NCBI RefSeq assembly: GCF_000196175.1
Contig: NC_005363.1
Span: 3,100,001-3,164,000, forward strand
Source: Bdellovibrio bacteriovorus HD100
GTDB lineage: Bacteria; Bdellovibrionota; Bdellovibrionia; Bdellovibrionales; Bdellovibrionaceae
Reading direction: 5' to 3'
DNA: 64,000 nt
Below, piece by piece: positions 18,145-27,796 of this stretch. Both the position numbers and the translations under genes were made by a program. Positions within the stretch are counted from its first letter, which is position 1, and the number at the start of each line of letters is the position of its first letter. A model generated the notes under the pieces. The model worked only from the letters and a program-made list of their open reading frames with translations. It made no database searches and was not told where the DNA came from.

Positions 18145-19104
18145 ATGAAAAACACCCTGCTCTTTTCTTTTTTGCCACCGGCTTCGGTCCTTGAACGTGC
18201 ACTTAGCCAGTTCAAGGCCACCATTTCCGCCAAAGAACTTTCCGTCGAAGAAATGCTGGATCAGGTTCACAAGATCCAACCAGCCGCCATCGTCGTGGTC
18301 CCGCGCCAGAAAATCACCGCTGAAGTTATCAAAGCCCTGCCGGATTCCGTAAAGATCATCGCCACCTCCAGTGTGGGTTTTGATCATCTGGATATCGCGG
18401 CCGCCAAAGAGCGCGGCATCCTTCTGAGCAACACCCCGGATGTGCTGACGGAATGCACGGCGGATCTGGGTATGATGCTGCTTTTGAATGCCTGCCGTCG
18501 CGGCCGTGAATATCTTTCCATCATGCAAGAGGGCTGGAGAAAAACCTACAGCCAGACCGACATGCTGGGCCTGCAAGTCAGCGGGAGAACTTTGGGCATT
18601 CTGGGCATGGGTCGCATCGGCCGGGCCCTGGCAGACCGCGCCCGCGGCTTTGGTATGAAGATCATCTATTGCAACAACAAACGCCTGCCGCCGGAACTGG
18701 AAAAAGATGCGGTGTATTTCAAAAACTTCCACGACATGCTTCCGCATTGTCAGATCATTTCTTTAAATGCACCCAACACACCGGAAACCAAAGGTATCAT
18801 GAACAGCAAAAGTTTTTCCCTGCTGCCTAAAAACGCCGTGCTGGTGAATGTGGCTCGCGGAACTTTAGTGGATGAAGACGCATTGATCAAAGCCCTTGAA
18901 AGCGGACACCTGTTCGCGGCCGGACTTGATGTGTTCTGCCACGAACCGGACTACAATCTGCGCTTGCGGGATTTTCCGAATGTGTTCTTAACTCCGCACA
19001 TGGGAAGTGCGACGGTGGAAACCCGATCCGCCATGGGTCACCGGGCCTTGGACAATGTCACCGCGGCGCTGGAAGGCCAACGCCCCGGGGATTTTTTGTA
19101 TTAA
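18145..19104 (+). CDS. D-2-hydroxyacid dehydrogenase (NAD-dependent)
   Basis: The 319 residues show the family's NAD site LGILGMGRIGRALADRA (~150-166), the signature with the catalytic Arg (NVARGTLVDEDALIKAL) and the catalytic His in TPHMGSAT (~290). The Glu is probably in CHEPDYN. Substrates could be glyoxylate/hydroxypyruvate or another 2-oxoacid; sequence alone does not settle this. It is inserted in the dcw region on the opposite strand, and its stop overlaps the stop of murC. Confidence 0.92.
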   Translation: MKNTLLFSFLPPASVLERALSQFKATISAKELSVEEMLDQVHKIQPAAIVVVPRQKITAEVIKALPDSVKIIATSSVGFDHLDIAAAKERGILLSNTPDVLTECTADLGMMLLLNACRRGREYLSIMQEGWRKTYSQTDMLGLQVSGRTLGILGMGRIGRALADRARGFGMKIIYCNNKRLPPELEKDAVYFKNFHDMLPHCQIISLNAPNTPETKGIMNSKSFSLLPKNAVLVNVARGTLVDEDALIKALESGHLFAAGLDVFCHEPDYNLRLRDFPNVFLTPHMGSATVETRSAMGHRALDNVTAALEGQRPGDFLY

Positions 19105-20462
19105 AGCTGATTCAGGACTTCCAGTCCCAGTTTCCAGCCGTCTCCGGCACCGAGGGTGACAAACACGTCGCCCTCTTTCAGCATGCCCAGAATTTTCTGA
19201 GTCGCTTTATCATCGCGCACAAAGTACTGGGCATGTTCGTGCTTCATCTCGGAAGCCAGTTTTTCACTGGTCACCCCCGGGATTGGCGCTTCACCTGCAG
19301 GATAGATATCTGTCAACAGAACCTGATCAGCCTCCATAAAGGCCGTGGTAAAGTCATGCCAGCAGTGCTGTGTGCGGGAATAACGATGTGGCTGGAAGAA
19401 CACCACCAGTCTTTGCTTCGGATACTTTTCCCGGAAGGCCTGCAGAACCGCGCGCACTTCTGTCGGATGGTGACCATAGTCATCATAGACTTTGATGCCT
19501 TTTTTCTCGCCTTTGAAGTGGAAACGACGATCCACCCCTTCATAGCGCTGAAGACCCTTGGCACAAGTTGCAAACGGAATCCCGGCTGCCACACCCGCAC
19601 AGATTGCCGCCACGGCGTTCAGGGCATTGTGACGACCTGGAACTTTCAAATCAAATTCGCCCACCAGGTGTTTGGTGCCCAGCAACCGGTCATTGCGGTG
19701 AACGGCATAGTGACCATGTTCGCCCGTCACCACCAGGTCATTTTTTTCGTCAAAGCCATAGAACAGGATTCTTTTCGGGAAGTTTTCAAAGATCTGACGA
19801 ACCAACGGATCATCCCCGCACACGATGACTTTGCCATAGAACGGAACTTTCAGGGCAAAATCGTGGAAGGACTTCTGCACATTTTCAAAGGTCTTGAAGT
19901 GCTCCAGATGGTCCGAGTCAATATTGGTGATGATCGCGATTTCCGGAGACAGCTTGTGGAAGCTGCCGTCGGATTCGTCGGCTTCCGCCACCAGCCATTC
20001 ACCAGAACCCAGCATCGCCGTGGATTTGATCAACTCAAAGCGGCCGCCGATCACAATCGTCGGACTTAAGTTCGCTTCCAGGAAAATCGCAGACGTCATG
20101 GAAGTGGTTGTCGTCTTGCCGTGAGTTCCGGCCACCGCGATACCGCGTTTCAGGCGCATGATTTCCGCCAACGCCTCGGCACGCGGGATCAGCGGGATCT
20201 GACGGGCGCGGGCTTCTGAAATCTCGGGATTTCCGTACTGAATCGCACTGGAGTATACCACCACGTCAGCGTCACCCACGTTGCTGGAGGCGTGGCCTTT
20301 GAAGACCTTCACACCCAGTTCTTTCAGTCTTTCGGTGTTGGCGTTTTCCGCCTGATCACTGCCCGACACTTTCGCGCCGATATTGTGCAACAGCTCCGCG
20401 AGGCCGCACATACCGATGCCTCCAACACCTACGAAATGGAATTTGGCGTGCTGTAACTTCAT
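19101..20462 (-). CDS. murC: UDP-N-acetylmuramate--L-alanine ligase MurC
   Basis: It adds L-Ala to UDP-MurNAc in the cytoplasm. The 453 residues have the N-terminal GVGGIGMCGLAELL fold, the ATP loop GTHGKTTTTSM (~110-120), the VAEADESDGSF motif, and HHPTEVRAVL with FQPHRYSRT in the C-terminal domain. Its ATG overlaps the murG stop by four bases (ATGA), so it is coupled in the ftsW-murG-murC unit. It is convergent with the hydroxyacid dehydrogenase, with overlapping stop codons. Confidence 0.98.
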   Translation of the reverse strand: MKLQHAKFHFVGVGGIGMCGLAELLHNIGAKVSGSDQAENANTERLKELGVKVFKGHASSNVGDADVVVYSSAIQYGNPEISEARARQIPLIPRAEALAEIMRLKRGIAVAGTHGKTTTTSMTSAIFLEANLSPTIVIGGRFELIKSTAMLGSGEWLVAEADESDGSFHKLSPEIAIITNIDSDHLEHFKTFENVQKSFHDFALKVPFYGKVIVCGDDPLVRQIFENFPKRILFYGFDEKNDLVVTGEHGHYAVHRNDRLLGTKHLVGEFDLKVPGRHNALNAVAAICAGVAAGIPFATCAKGLQRYEGVDRRFHFKGEKKGIKVYDDYGHHPTEVRAVLQAFREKYPKQRLVVFFQPHRYSRTQHCWHDFTTAFMEADQVLLTDIYPAGEAPIPGVTSEKLASEMKHEHAQYFVRDDKATQKILGMLKEGDVFVTLGAGDGWKLGLEVLNQL

Positions 20463-21532
20463 TGCAGGATTTCCTTTGCGATCACGGTCGCAGATTGAGG
20501 GATGTAGAAGTTCTTTATATTCCGAACCATTTGTTCACGCAAAGCTTTATCGGCCCGCAAAGATTGGACTTCTGAAATCAACCTTTCCGGCGTTAAATCT
20601 TTCTGCAAGATCATGCGACCGGCATTCTTTTCGACCAGACTTTCTGCATTCTTTTGCTGGTGATTGTCCGCAGCTGGCAGCGGGACAATGATGGGAATGA
20701 TACCAAAGGCCGCCGCCTCGGCAATAGAGCTCGCCCCACCTCGGCAGACAATAATGTCCGCCCACTGATAGTACTTGGCCATGTCATAAATGAATTCAAA
20801 CGGCTGCACTTCACATGGCGCGTTCTTGTATTTTTCAGACACCGCCTGGAAGTCGGCACTGCCCAATTGGTGAACGACAGAAAGATCCTTCACCCAGTCC
20901 CCGCCGCCCAGAACCGCATCGCTCAGGCAGTTGTTGATGATGCGGGAGCCCTGGCTGCCGCCAAAGGCCAACAGGTGAAACTTTTGATTCTCCGAAGAAT
21001 CATGCACCGCCGCTTCGATCTCGGCACGAACCGGCATCCCGGTTTGAATGATGCTGTCACCCTTCAGATGCTTTTTGGCTTCGTTGAACACCACAAAACA
21101 TTTGTCGACGAAGCGGGACAAAATGCGATTGGCCATTCCTGGCATCGCATTGGGTTCCCACACCGCCGTGTTAAAACCAATAATGCTGGCGGCCAGCACA
21201 AACGGGCCGGAAGCGTAACCACCCACACCGATCACATACAAAGGCTTCAGTTGCCCCAGTAAACGGATGGACTGCCACAGACCCACGGGGATCTTCAGCA
21301 GGGTTTTCATTTTTTGAATCGGACTTTTTACATTCAATTGACCGGATTCGATCAGATGCAGAGGGAAACCCTCGCGGGGAACAATCTTGCTTTCAAGACC
21401 CCGGGCCGTGCCGACAAAGTGCACTTCGATGCTGGGATCGAGCTTTTGCAAAGCCCGGGCGATGGCAATACCCGGATAGATGTGTCCGCCAGTGCCTCCG
21501 CCGGCGATCACGATATTTTTCTTAACAGTCAT
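20459..21532 (-). CDS. murG: MurG glycosyltransferase (lipid I to lipid II)
   Basis: This GT28 enzyme adds GlcNAc to lipid I at the inner face of the membrane. The 357 residues begin with the G-loop GGGTGGHIYPGIAIA. They also have GVGGYASGPFVLAA, the second G-loop LAFGGSQGSRIINN and the UDP-binding CRGGASSIAEAAAFG motif. It begins one base after the ftsW stop and overlaps murC by four bases. Confidence 0.98.
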   Translation of the reverse strand: MTVKKNIVIAGGGTGGHIYPGIAIARALQKLDPSIEVHFVGTARGLESKIVPREGFPLHLIESGQLNVKSPIQKMKTLLKIPVGLWQSIRLLGQLKPLYVIGVGGYASGPFVLAASIIGFNTAVWEPNAMPGMANRILSRFVDKCFVVFNEAKKHLKGDSIIQTGMPVRAEIEAAVHDSSENQKFHLLAFGGSQGSRIINNCLSDAVLGGGDWVKDLSVVHQLGSADFQAVSEKYKNAPCEVQPFEFIYDMAKYYQWADIIVCRGGASSIAEAAAFGIIPIIVPLPAADNHQQKNAESLVEKNAGRMILQKDLTPERLISEVQSLRADKALREQMVRNIKNFYIPQSATVIAKEILQ

Positions 21533-21533
21533 T

Positions 21534-22676
21534 TTAATTTTTCACCTTTGAAGCTGTCCAACGGGAACCAAAGCGACGGGAAAACTTGTCTTCTTCGAAA
21601 GAGTTCTCGATGTTCAGAATAAGACCAAACATAAAGCACAAGGACACCAGGGAGCTTCCACCGTAACTCAAGAACGGCAGAGTCAAACCTTTGGTGGGAA
21701 GAAGCCCCATCACCACCCCTGCATTGATAAAGACACTCAAGCCAAATGTCACTGACAAACCCAGAGCCAATGCTCTTTTGAATGGCTCCTCAGCTTTGAC
21801 CGCAATCTGCATTCCGCGGAAAACAACAAAGCCGTACAGGGCCAAAATCAATACGAAACCGACAAAGCCCATCTCTTCCCCCAGCACGGCCAGGGTGAAG
21901 TCTGTGTGCGCTTCAGGAAGGAAGAACAGTTTTCCCTGCCCCTGACCCAAACCCGCTCCGGTCAATCCCCCCGAGTGGAAGCTCAGCATGCTTTGAATCA
22001 CCTGGAAACCTTTTTGCGCCGGGTCCGCCCAAGGATCCAGGAAAGCCAACACACGCGCACGACGGTAAGGCACTGTCATCACCAGGAAATAGAACGCCGG
22101 GACCATCACCGCCACTGCGCCGATGATGTATTTCCACTGCAGACCGAACGCAAACAGCAACGTGACTGCCACCATCACGATGATGGCAAAGGTTCCAAAG
22201 TCAGGCTGTTTCAGCAACAAAGCCATCGGGGCCACCAGGGCCACAAAAATCCAGTGCCACTTCACACGCCCCAGGAAGTTTTCCTGACGGCACAGCAAAC
22301 TTGCAAACCACACACTGAAGGCAATCTTCAGAAGCTCGCCCGGCTCAAAGCGCACACCCAATGGCAATTGAATCCAGCGGGTCGCACCACCCACTCGCAC
22401 ACCCAGGCCCGGAACAAAGGTCGCGAGAACTCCCAGCGTGGCCACGAACCACAAAGCCCAGCCATACTTTTCGATATAGCGAAAAGGAATGTGGATGGTT
22501 GCCACCAGAATACCCATGGCCAGAACCGTAAAGATCAATTGTCGTTTGAAGAAGAACAGACCGTCGCCGTAGGATTCGATCGCGAAGATGAAACTGGAGG
22601 AATAAACTTGAACCAGCCCGATTCCCAAAAGAGTGATGATAGCAAGAAACAGGCTGCTGGACAGATATCTCAACAT
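21534..22676 (-). CDS. ftsW: FtsW septal peptidoglycan polymerase (SEDS family)
   Basis: The 380 residues form about ten transmembrane helices. SEDS landmarks are present: GATRWIQLPLG, FEPGELLKIAFSVWFAS, KQPDFGT, the large periplasmic loop with FQVIQSMLSFHSGG and FFLPEAHTDF, and LPTKGLTLPFLSYGGSSL near the end. It polymerises lipid II together with FtsI. The protein starts MLRYLSSSLFLAI, without the longer cytoplasmic tail seen in some homologues. Confidence 0.97.
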   Translation of the reverse strand: MLRYLSSSLFLAIITLLGIGLVQVYSSSFIFAIESYGDGLFFFKRQLIFTVLAMGILVATIHIPFRYIEKYGWALWFVATLGVLATFVPGLGVRVGGATRWIQLPLGVRFEPGELLKIAFSVWFASLLCRQENFLGRVKWHWIFVALVAPMALLLKQPDFGTFAIIVMVAVTLLFAFGLQWKYIIGAVAVMVPAFYFLVMTVPYRRARVLAFLDPWADPAQKGFQVIQSMLSFHSGGLTGAGLGQGQGKLFFLPEAHTDFTLAVLGEEMGFVGFVLILALYGFVVFRGMQIAVKAEEPFKRALALGLSVTFGLSVFINAGVVMGLLPTKGLTLPFLSYGGSSLVSLCFMFGLILNIENSFEEDKFSRRFGSRWTASKVKN

Positions 22677-22775
22677 AAACGTGGACTCCCCGAGAAAGTG
22701 GCTTCACGAGCCACTTTCTAAGTTAATCAGAAGTCCAGTTTAAGGTCTATCGGGACGGAAAAAAGCTGGACCCGA

Positions 22776-23150
22776 TTACTCGGAGATCACTTCGGCGTCA
22801 GACTGCTCAGCTTCCTGCTTGGAAGGAGTCGTCACCGGCGCTTTTTTTACAGCCGCTTTTTTCTCCGCACGTCCGGACGTAGCGCAGCAATAGATCACAC
22901 CGTTCTGATCGGAAGTGTTTTTGTAGTTGGTGATGGAGAAGTTGCGGTTGGCGTCGCAGCGGTTGGCCATTTTCATGCTCAGCTCGACATCAAGATCGTG
23001 GTAAACGTCGCCACTTAGGAATTCACAGAACATGCCTGTGCTGGCTGCCATCTTTTCACGCTGTTCCTGGCGGGCTTTGAAAGATCCGGAAGCACAACCG
23101 GAAAGAATAAGTGCTGATGTGGATAATGCAAAAAGCAGACGACGAGACAC
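22776..23150 (-). CDS. Small lipoprotein inside the dcw cluster
   Basis: From GTG 23150, with AGGAGG seven bases upstream, the protein has 124 residues: MSRRLLFALSTSALILSGC, with the lipobox LSGC (Cys about 19). An ATG 30 bases further up would include this Shine-Dalgarno in its coding sequence, so it is less likely. The mature part has conserved-looking cysteines (MFCEFLSG, ANRCDANRN, VIYCCATSG) and a charged K/A/E/P-rich tail. I recognise no family. It lies between murD and ftsW, in the same direction, so a division or wall role is possible but unproved. Confidence 0.7.
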   Translation of the reverse strand: MSRRLLFALSTSALILSGCASGSFKARQEQREKMAASTGMFCEFLSGDVYHDLDVELSMKMANRCDANRNFSITNYKNTSDQNGVIYCCATSGRAEKKAAVKKAPVTTPSKQEAEQSDAEVISE

Positions 23151-23177
23151 GGGAGCCCTCCTGGCAATGTTAATACT

Positions 23178-23205
23178 CAAAGGGCCTCATCCTCGAGGCC
23201 CTTTG
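23178..23205. terminator. Perfect 11-bp hairpin between murD and the lipoprotein gene
   Basis: CAAAGGGCCTC-atcctc-GAGGCCCTTTG has a stable stem but only weak T tracts on either side. It may terminate or attenuate the murD transcript, or protect the downstream mRNA end. Confidence 0.5.
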
Positions 23206-23227
23206 CTTGTTTCTTGATTGTAAATTA

Positions 23228-24616
23228 TCAGTGAAACTTTCTCACGATTTCTTTGAAATAATCGCCGCGTTCTTCGAAACTGTCAAACATGTCAAAGCTT
23301 GAGCAACCCGGAGAAAGCAGGACAACGTCCCCGATTCTCGACTTTTGGTAAGCGATCAAAACCGCCTCCTCAAATGTACCGATCAGGAAGGTTTCAGAGA
23401 AGTCACCAAGGTCGCGATTGATACGTTCTTTGGCTTCCCCGACCAAGATCAGGGTTTTCACCTTGCGTTTCACGGACGTGCGCAAAGGCTCATAATTCAG
23501 ATTCGTATCTTTACCACCGGCGATCAGGATCACGTTTTCATCAAAAGTGTCCAAAGCGCGCAGGACCGCGTGCACGTTGGTGGCTTTGGAGTCGTTGTAG
23601 AACATCACTCCGCCCACTTTGCGCACGTACTCGATACGGTGAGGAAGACCGGTGAAAGTGTTGATCACTTTCTGAACCGCTTCACGGGTTGCACCATGTT
23701 CACGGGATGCCAGGATCGCCGCCATGATGTTTTCCACGGAATGTTTACCGCGCATTTTCATGCCCTTGATGTTGAAGCTTTCGATCTCTGGACCGGTGCG
23801 AACACGGATTTCGTCGCCGATATTCACAGCGCCACCGATGTTCATGATTTGAGGCTCCAAAGCCGGTTTGCGCGAGAAGTAGAAGATACGACCGCGCTGA
23901 ACCGCCGGATCACGAGCCAGTTCAACAACCGCGTTGTCATCCGCATTCAAAATGCTGGTGGTCGCCTGGTTGGTGTTTTTGAAGATACGGCGTTTTGCGT
24001 TTACGTATTCTTCCATGGAACGGTAACGATCCAGGTGGTTTTCAGCCAAGTTCGTGAACACGATGTTGCCCGGATTGAAAGTGTCACAGTGTTCAAGCAT
24101 GAAGCTTGATACTTCCGCGATCACCACTTGCGCTTTGTCATCCAGACGCAGGTAATCCACCAGCGGCTTTTCATTCGCTCCGCCAACCCAGGTTTTTACG
24201 CCGGATTCAGTCAGAATCGCCTCAGTGATTTTCGCCACTGTGGTTTTACCGTTGGTCCCGGTCAGGCCGATGATCGGCTCTTTGATGAAGCCGGCAGAGA
24301 ATTCGAATTCACCGGTGATCTTGATGCCTTGGGAACGGGCATAATCAAAGATCTTCAGATTGCTTGGAACACCCGGGGAAAGAATCACCAGATCCTGTGC
24401 AATGAAGGTTTTCGGACTGTGGCCGCCCAGTTCAAACTTGATTGGCAGCTCACCCAGTTGCTCCAGCTGAACAGAAAGCTCCGGCTTGGATTTGTGGTCT
24501 GTCACTGTCACTTGTGCGCCATGTTTGGTCAGGAAGTGAGCCAGGGAAACCCCTGTCTTGCCCAATCCCACAACCAAAATGCGTTTGTCTTTTAAATCAC
24601 TATACTCTTTATACAT
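23228..24616 (-). CDS. murD: UDP-MurNAc-L-alanine--D-glutamate ligase MurD
   Basis: It adds D-Glu to the stem peptide. The 462 residues show the N-terminal Rossmann ILVVGLGKTGVSLAHFL, the ATP loop GLTGTNGKTTVAKI (~112-125), the NLAENHLDRYRSMEEY metal/carbamate region, and NDSKATNVHAVLRAL with LIAGGKDTNLNY in the C-terminal domain. It lies four bases downstream of mraY. Confidence 0.98.
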   Translation of the reverse strand: MYKEYSDLKDKRILVVGLGKTGVSLAHFLTKHGAQVTVTDHKSKPELSVQLEQLGELPIKFELGGHSPKTFIAQDLVILSPGVPSNLKIFDYARSQGIKITGEFEFSAGFIKEPIIGLTGTNGKTTVAKITEAILTESGVKTWVGGANEKPLVDYLRLDDKAQVVIAEVSSFMLEHCDTFNPGNIVFTNLAENHLDRYRSMEEYVNAKRRIFKNTNQATTSILNADDNAVVELARDPAVQRGRIFYFSRKPALEPQIMNIGGAVNIGDEIRVRTGPEIESFNIKGMKMRGKHSVENIMAAILASREHGATREAVQKVINTFTGLPHRIEYVRKVGGVMFYNDSKATNVHAVLRALDTFDENVILIAGGKDTNLNYEPLRTSVKRKVKTLILVGEAKERINRDLGDFSETFLIGTFEEAVLIAYQKSRIGDVVLLSPGCSSFDMFDSFEERGDYFKEIVRKFH

Positions 24617-24620
24617 CTTC

Positions 24621-25697
24621 TTACCTCAACTTCAGAGTGGCCAAACTTAATACTGCAAGCAAAATGGAAATGATCCAGAAACGAACAATGATCTTGGTTT
24701 CGGTCAATCCGCCCAATTCAAAGTGGTGATGAATCGGCGCCATTTTGAAAACTCTTTTACCGGTCATTTTGAAAGAGATCACCTGAGTGATCACTGACAA
24801 TGCTTCGACCACGAAAACCCCGCCCAGGACAAGCATCAACAACTCATTTTGAGTGATGACAGCCATCGAGCCAAGGAAACCGCCCAGGGACAACGAACCC
24901 ACGTCCCCCATGAAGACTTGCGCCGGATACGCATTGAACCACAGGAAGCCCATGCCCGCAGCGACGATGGTCGCCGCCACAATGCTCAACTCCCCGGCAC
25001 CCACCACGTGGGGGATTTGCAGATAGTTCGCGATCGAGAAATGGCCCGTGACGTAAGCAAACAGACCCAAAGTCGCCGCCGAAATCATCACCGGAACAAT
25101 CGCCAGTCCATCCAGACCGTCGGTCAGATTCACAGCGTTCGCGGTACCGACAACAACCAGGGCTGCGAAGATCACATAGAAGTAACCCAGATCAATGGAA
25201 ACAGATTTCATGAATGGAATGGTCACTGCGGTGCTCAGACCGTGGAAGTGAACCAGGGCCGCCACCACAAGTCCGCTGATCAAAAACTCGCCAGCCAGAC
25301 GGATTTTACCGGACAGACCTTTGGAGTTCTTTTTGCTGACTTTCAACCAGTCATCCATGTAACCGATCAAGCCGAAGCCCCAAGTGACAATCAGAACACC
25401 CCATACCAGCGGGTTCATCATATCCACCCACAACAGGCACGGAATCAAAGTGGAAAGAAGAATCAGACCACCACCCATGGTAGGTGTGCCGGCTTTCTTT
25501 TTATGGGTCTGAGGACCGTCGTCGCGGATCGCCTGGCCAAAGTGCTTCAACTGAAGACGTTTGATAAAATGCGGACCCCAAATCCAGCACAGCAAGAAGG
25601 CTGTGAAAAAGGCAATGAAGGTTCTGACCGTGATGTACCTGAATACGTTCAGTGGCGAGAACTCATCTGCCATTGAATAAAGCCATTGGTAAAGCAT
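24621..25697 (-). CDS. mraY: Phospho-MurNAc-pentapeptide transferase MraY (lipid I synthase)
   Basis: This integral membrane enzyme attaches phospho-MurNAc-pentapeptide to undecaprenyl phosphate. The 358 residues have ten predicted helices and the family's catalytic loops: [10 protein letters not shown] near the start, [13 protein letters not shown] in the middle, [12 protein letters not shown], and [11 protein letters not shown] near the end. It is separated from murF by a plus-strand CBS gene, so it probably needs a promoter of its own in the AT-rich 200 bp upstream. Confidence 0.98.
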
Positions 25698-25898
25698 GCT
25701 GCGCTGATCCCCTGTTGTGACCTAAAAATTTAAATTTGCTAGGAACTTAAAGGGTTTAGCATATTCGCTGGACAAAAATCAAGCGGAAGTTCATAAGTAT
25801 ATGTAATCATTGATGTTTAATAAATTATCTGAGATATGACAGGGCTCATGTTTACGGCCCCCGAAAGTGCTAAGATGAAGGCATGCAAGGAGGTCGTT

Positions 25899-26369
25899 GT
25901 GAAAATTGCGTTGAAAGACCATATGTCCCGAAAGCTCATCACTGTCAGCAAAGACGCCACAGCTGCGGAGGCATTGCGCCTGATGAACAACTATTGGATT
26001 CGCCATCTTCCCGTGCTGGATGAAGAAGAGGACTATATCGTCGGCATGCTGTCGGAGCGGGATCTGCTGCGCTCGCCACACTCTGAAACTCCCGTTGAAA
26101 AACTTATGAGTTCCCCGCTGAAAACTTTCCCTGTCGAAGCGCCCATGAAAGCCGTGGTCGATGCGATGATCGAAGAAAAGGTTTCAGCCTTTCTGATCAC
26201 AAAAGATGATGAAGTGGTGGGCATTGTGACTTCGGAAGACATGCTGGTGCTGCTGGATCAGATCCTGAAAAAAGATGAATCCTCAGACGCCCCCTGGGTC
26301 CTGGGAGATCTTTTCGCAAACCCACTCCTGCAAAGAACCGCCTACCTGGTAGGCCAAGCCGGCGTCTGA
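25899..26369 (+). CDS. CBS-domain protein
   Basis: GTG 25899 is chosen because aaggagg lies just before it; an ATG 21 codons upstream lacks a site. The 156 residues contain two CBS motifs, DHMSRKLITVSKDATAAEAL with HLPVLDEEEDYIVGMLSERD, and EKLMSSPLKTFPVEAPMKAV with AFLITKDDEVVGIVTSEDML. These would form one Bateman module for binding an adenine nucleotide. The C-terminal ~30 residues are unique. It sits on the plus strand between mraY and murF and ends three bases from the murF stop. Confidence 0.88.
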   Translation: MKIALKDHMSRKLITVSKDATAAEALRLMNNYWIRHLPVLDEEEDYIVGMLSERDLLRSPHSETPVEKLMSSPLKTFPVEAPMKAVVDAMIEEKVSAFLITKDDEVVGIVTSEDMLVLLDQILKKDESSDAPWVLGDLFANPLLQRTAYLVGQAGV

Positions 26370-26372
26370 TTT

Positions 26373-27794
26373 TTATTGTTTTTCGGCGAAGTCGAGAGGC
26401 TCGCACGGGAAAACGAAGCGTTCCAGCTTTGTCCCGCGCGAGGCTTTGACGACGGCGATATCACCAGTTTTTAGGAAACCTGCCAGATCCTGGCCGGAAG
26501 AATCTTTATAGTCTTTTTCGATCAGCGCCAGGTTTTTGTATCCGGCGCTGCTCAAACCCTTGGCGAAGGCATCAGCGTCATCGCCGATAAAATAAACTTT
26601 ATCAAAGCCGGCTTGTCCGACCCAGGTGCCCAGCTCTTCATGCAGATTTGCGGATGCAGATCCCAGTTCCCGCATCTGACCGAAGACACCGACTTTGCGG
26701 CCCGGAACTGTCAGAAGTTTCATGTTGTCGATCAACGCCTTCATGCTGTCGGGATTGGCGTTGTAAGCATCAAAGATCATCTGCGCACCGGACTTCAGGT
26801 GCACCAGTTGATTGCGACCCCAGTTGGTCTTGCACGCAGGAAGCCCCGCCCACACCTGTGCCGGAGTCATGCCGACCGCCAAACCCACACTGGCTGCCGC
26901 CATCAGGTTCGTCAGATTCTGCGCACCGAAGACCTGAACACGCGCGGTGCCCGCCTCCCCGCCGATAGAACCCTTGATGGAGATCTCACTCATGTTCATG
27001 GACGAAATCATCAGATGCACATCGGCACGAGGATCTTCGGAAGAGAATGTCAGGATGCGCGCCTTCGGGAACTTGTCGCGCGCTTTGACGTACATGTTGT
27101 GAGTCTGGGTGTTGTCGAGGTTATAAATGCGCACCGTCTGATCACCGGCGGCTTCATAAATTTCCTCTTTGGCTTCCGCCACCTTTTCAATGGTGCCGAA
27201 GAATTCCATGTGCGCACGACCCACCATGGTGCAGACCACCACATCGGGCTCTGCAATATGCACCAGCTCGGTGATTTCACCGGCGTGATTCATGCCCATC
27301 TCGATGATCGCCACGTCTTTATTCGGCGGCAGTTGCAACAACGTGAAAGGAACACCCCAGTGATTGTTAAAGCTTCCTTTGTTGTAGTGAACATCCATGG
27401 AAGAACCCACCAGCGCTGCGGTAAATTCTTTGGTCGTCGTTTTACCGTTGGAGCCGGTGATCCCGACAATGCGGGCGCTGGATTCATGACGGGCCCAGTT
27501 GCCAAGTTTTTGCAAAGCTTTGAGGGTGTCGGGAACCAACAGGATGGTGGCTTTGTCTTTCAGTTTTTCTATCAGCGCATTTTCTTCATGCACCAGCAAA
27601 CCGGAAGCGCCTTGTTCAACGGCTTTATCCAGGAAATTGTGAGCGTCAAAGGCCTCGCCTTTAAGGGCGATGAAAAGCTGACCCTGCAACTGCGCACGGG
27701 TGTCGGTGCCTATGCCGGCGAAATTGGTTTCTTTCTGGCTCAGGATTTTTGCACCTGTGACTTTGACGATGGTTTGCAGGTCCATGGCTCTCAT
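26373..27794 (-). CDS. murF: UDP-MurNAc-tripeptide--D-alanyl-D-alanine ligase MurF
   Basis: It adds D-Ala-D-Ala to complete the pentapeptide precursor. The 473 residues show TDTRAQLQGQLFIALKG in the N-terminal UDP-binding domain, the ATP loop GITGSNGKTTTKEF (~108-121), MGMNHAGEI, and FDAYNANPDSMKAL in the third domain. The first ATG, preceded by aagggag at a good distance, is the start. It follows murE with two bases between. The gene supplying D-Ala-D-Ala (ddl) is not in the window. Confidence 0.97.
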   Translation of the reverse strand: MRAMDLQTIVKVTGAKILSQKETNFAGIGTDTRAQLQGQLFIALKGEAFDAHNFLDKAVEQGASGLLVHEENALIEKLKDKATILLVPDTLKALQKLGNWARHESSARIVGITGSNGKTTTKEFTAALVGSSMDVHYNKGSFNNHWGVPFTLLQLPPNKDVAIIEMGMNHAGEITELVHIAEPDVVVCTMVGRAHMEFFGTIEKVAEAKEEIYEAAGDQTVRIYNLDNTQTHNMYVKARDKFPKARILTFSSEDPRADVHLMISSMNMSEISIKGSIGGEAGTARVQVFGAQNLTNLMAAASVGLAVGMTPAQVWAGLPACKTNWGRNQLVHLKSGAQMIFDAYNANPDSMKALIDNMKLLTVPGRKVGVFGQMRELGSASANLHEELGTWVGQAGFDKVYFIGDDADAFAKGLSSAGYKNLALIEKDYKDSSGQDLAGFLKTGDIAVVKASRGTKLERFVFPCEPLDFAEKQ

Positions 27795-27796
27795 GT

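Noticed and set aside
26340-26400. Terminator between the convergent CBS and murF genes
   Set aside because: T-rich sequence is present, but no convincing stem could be drawn.
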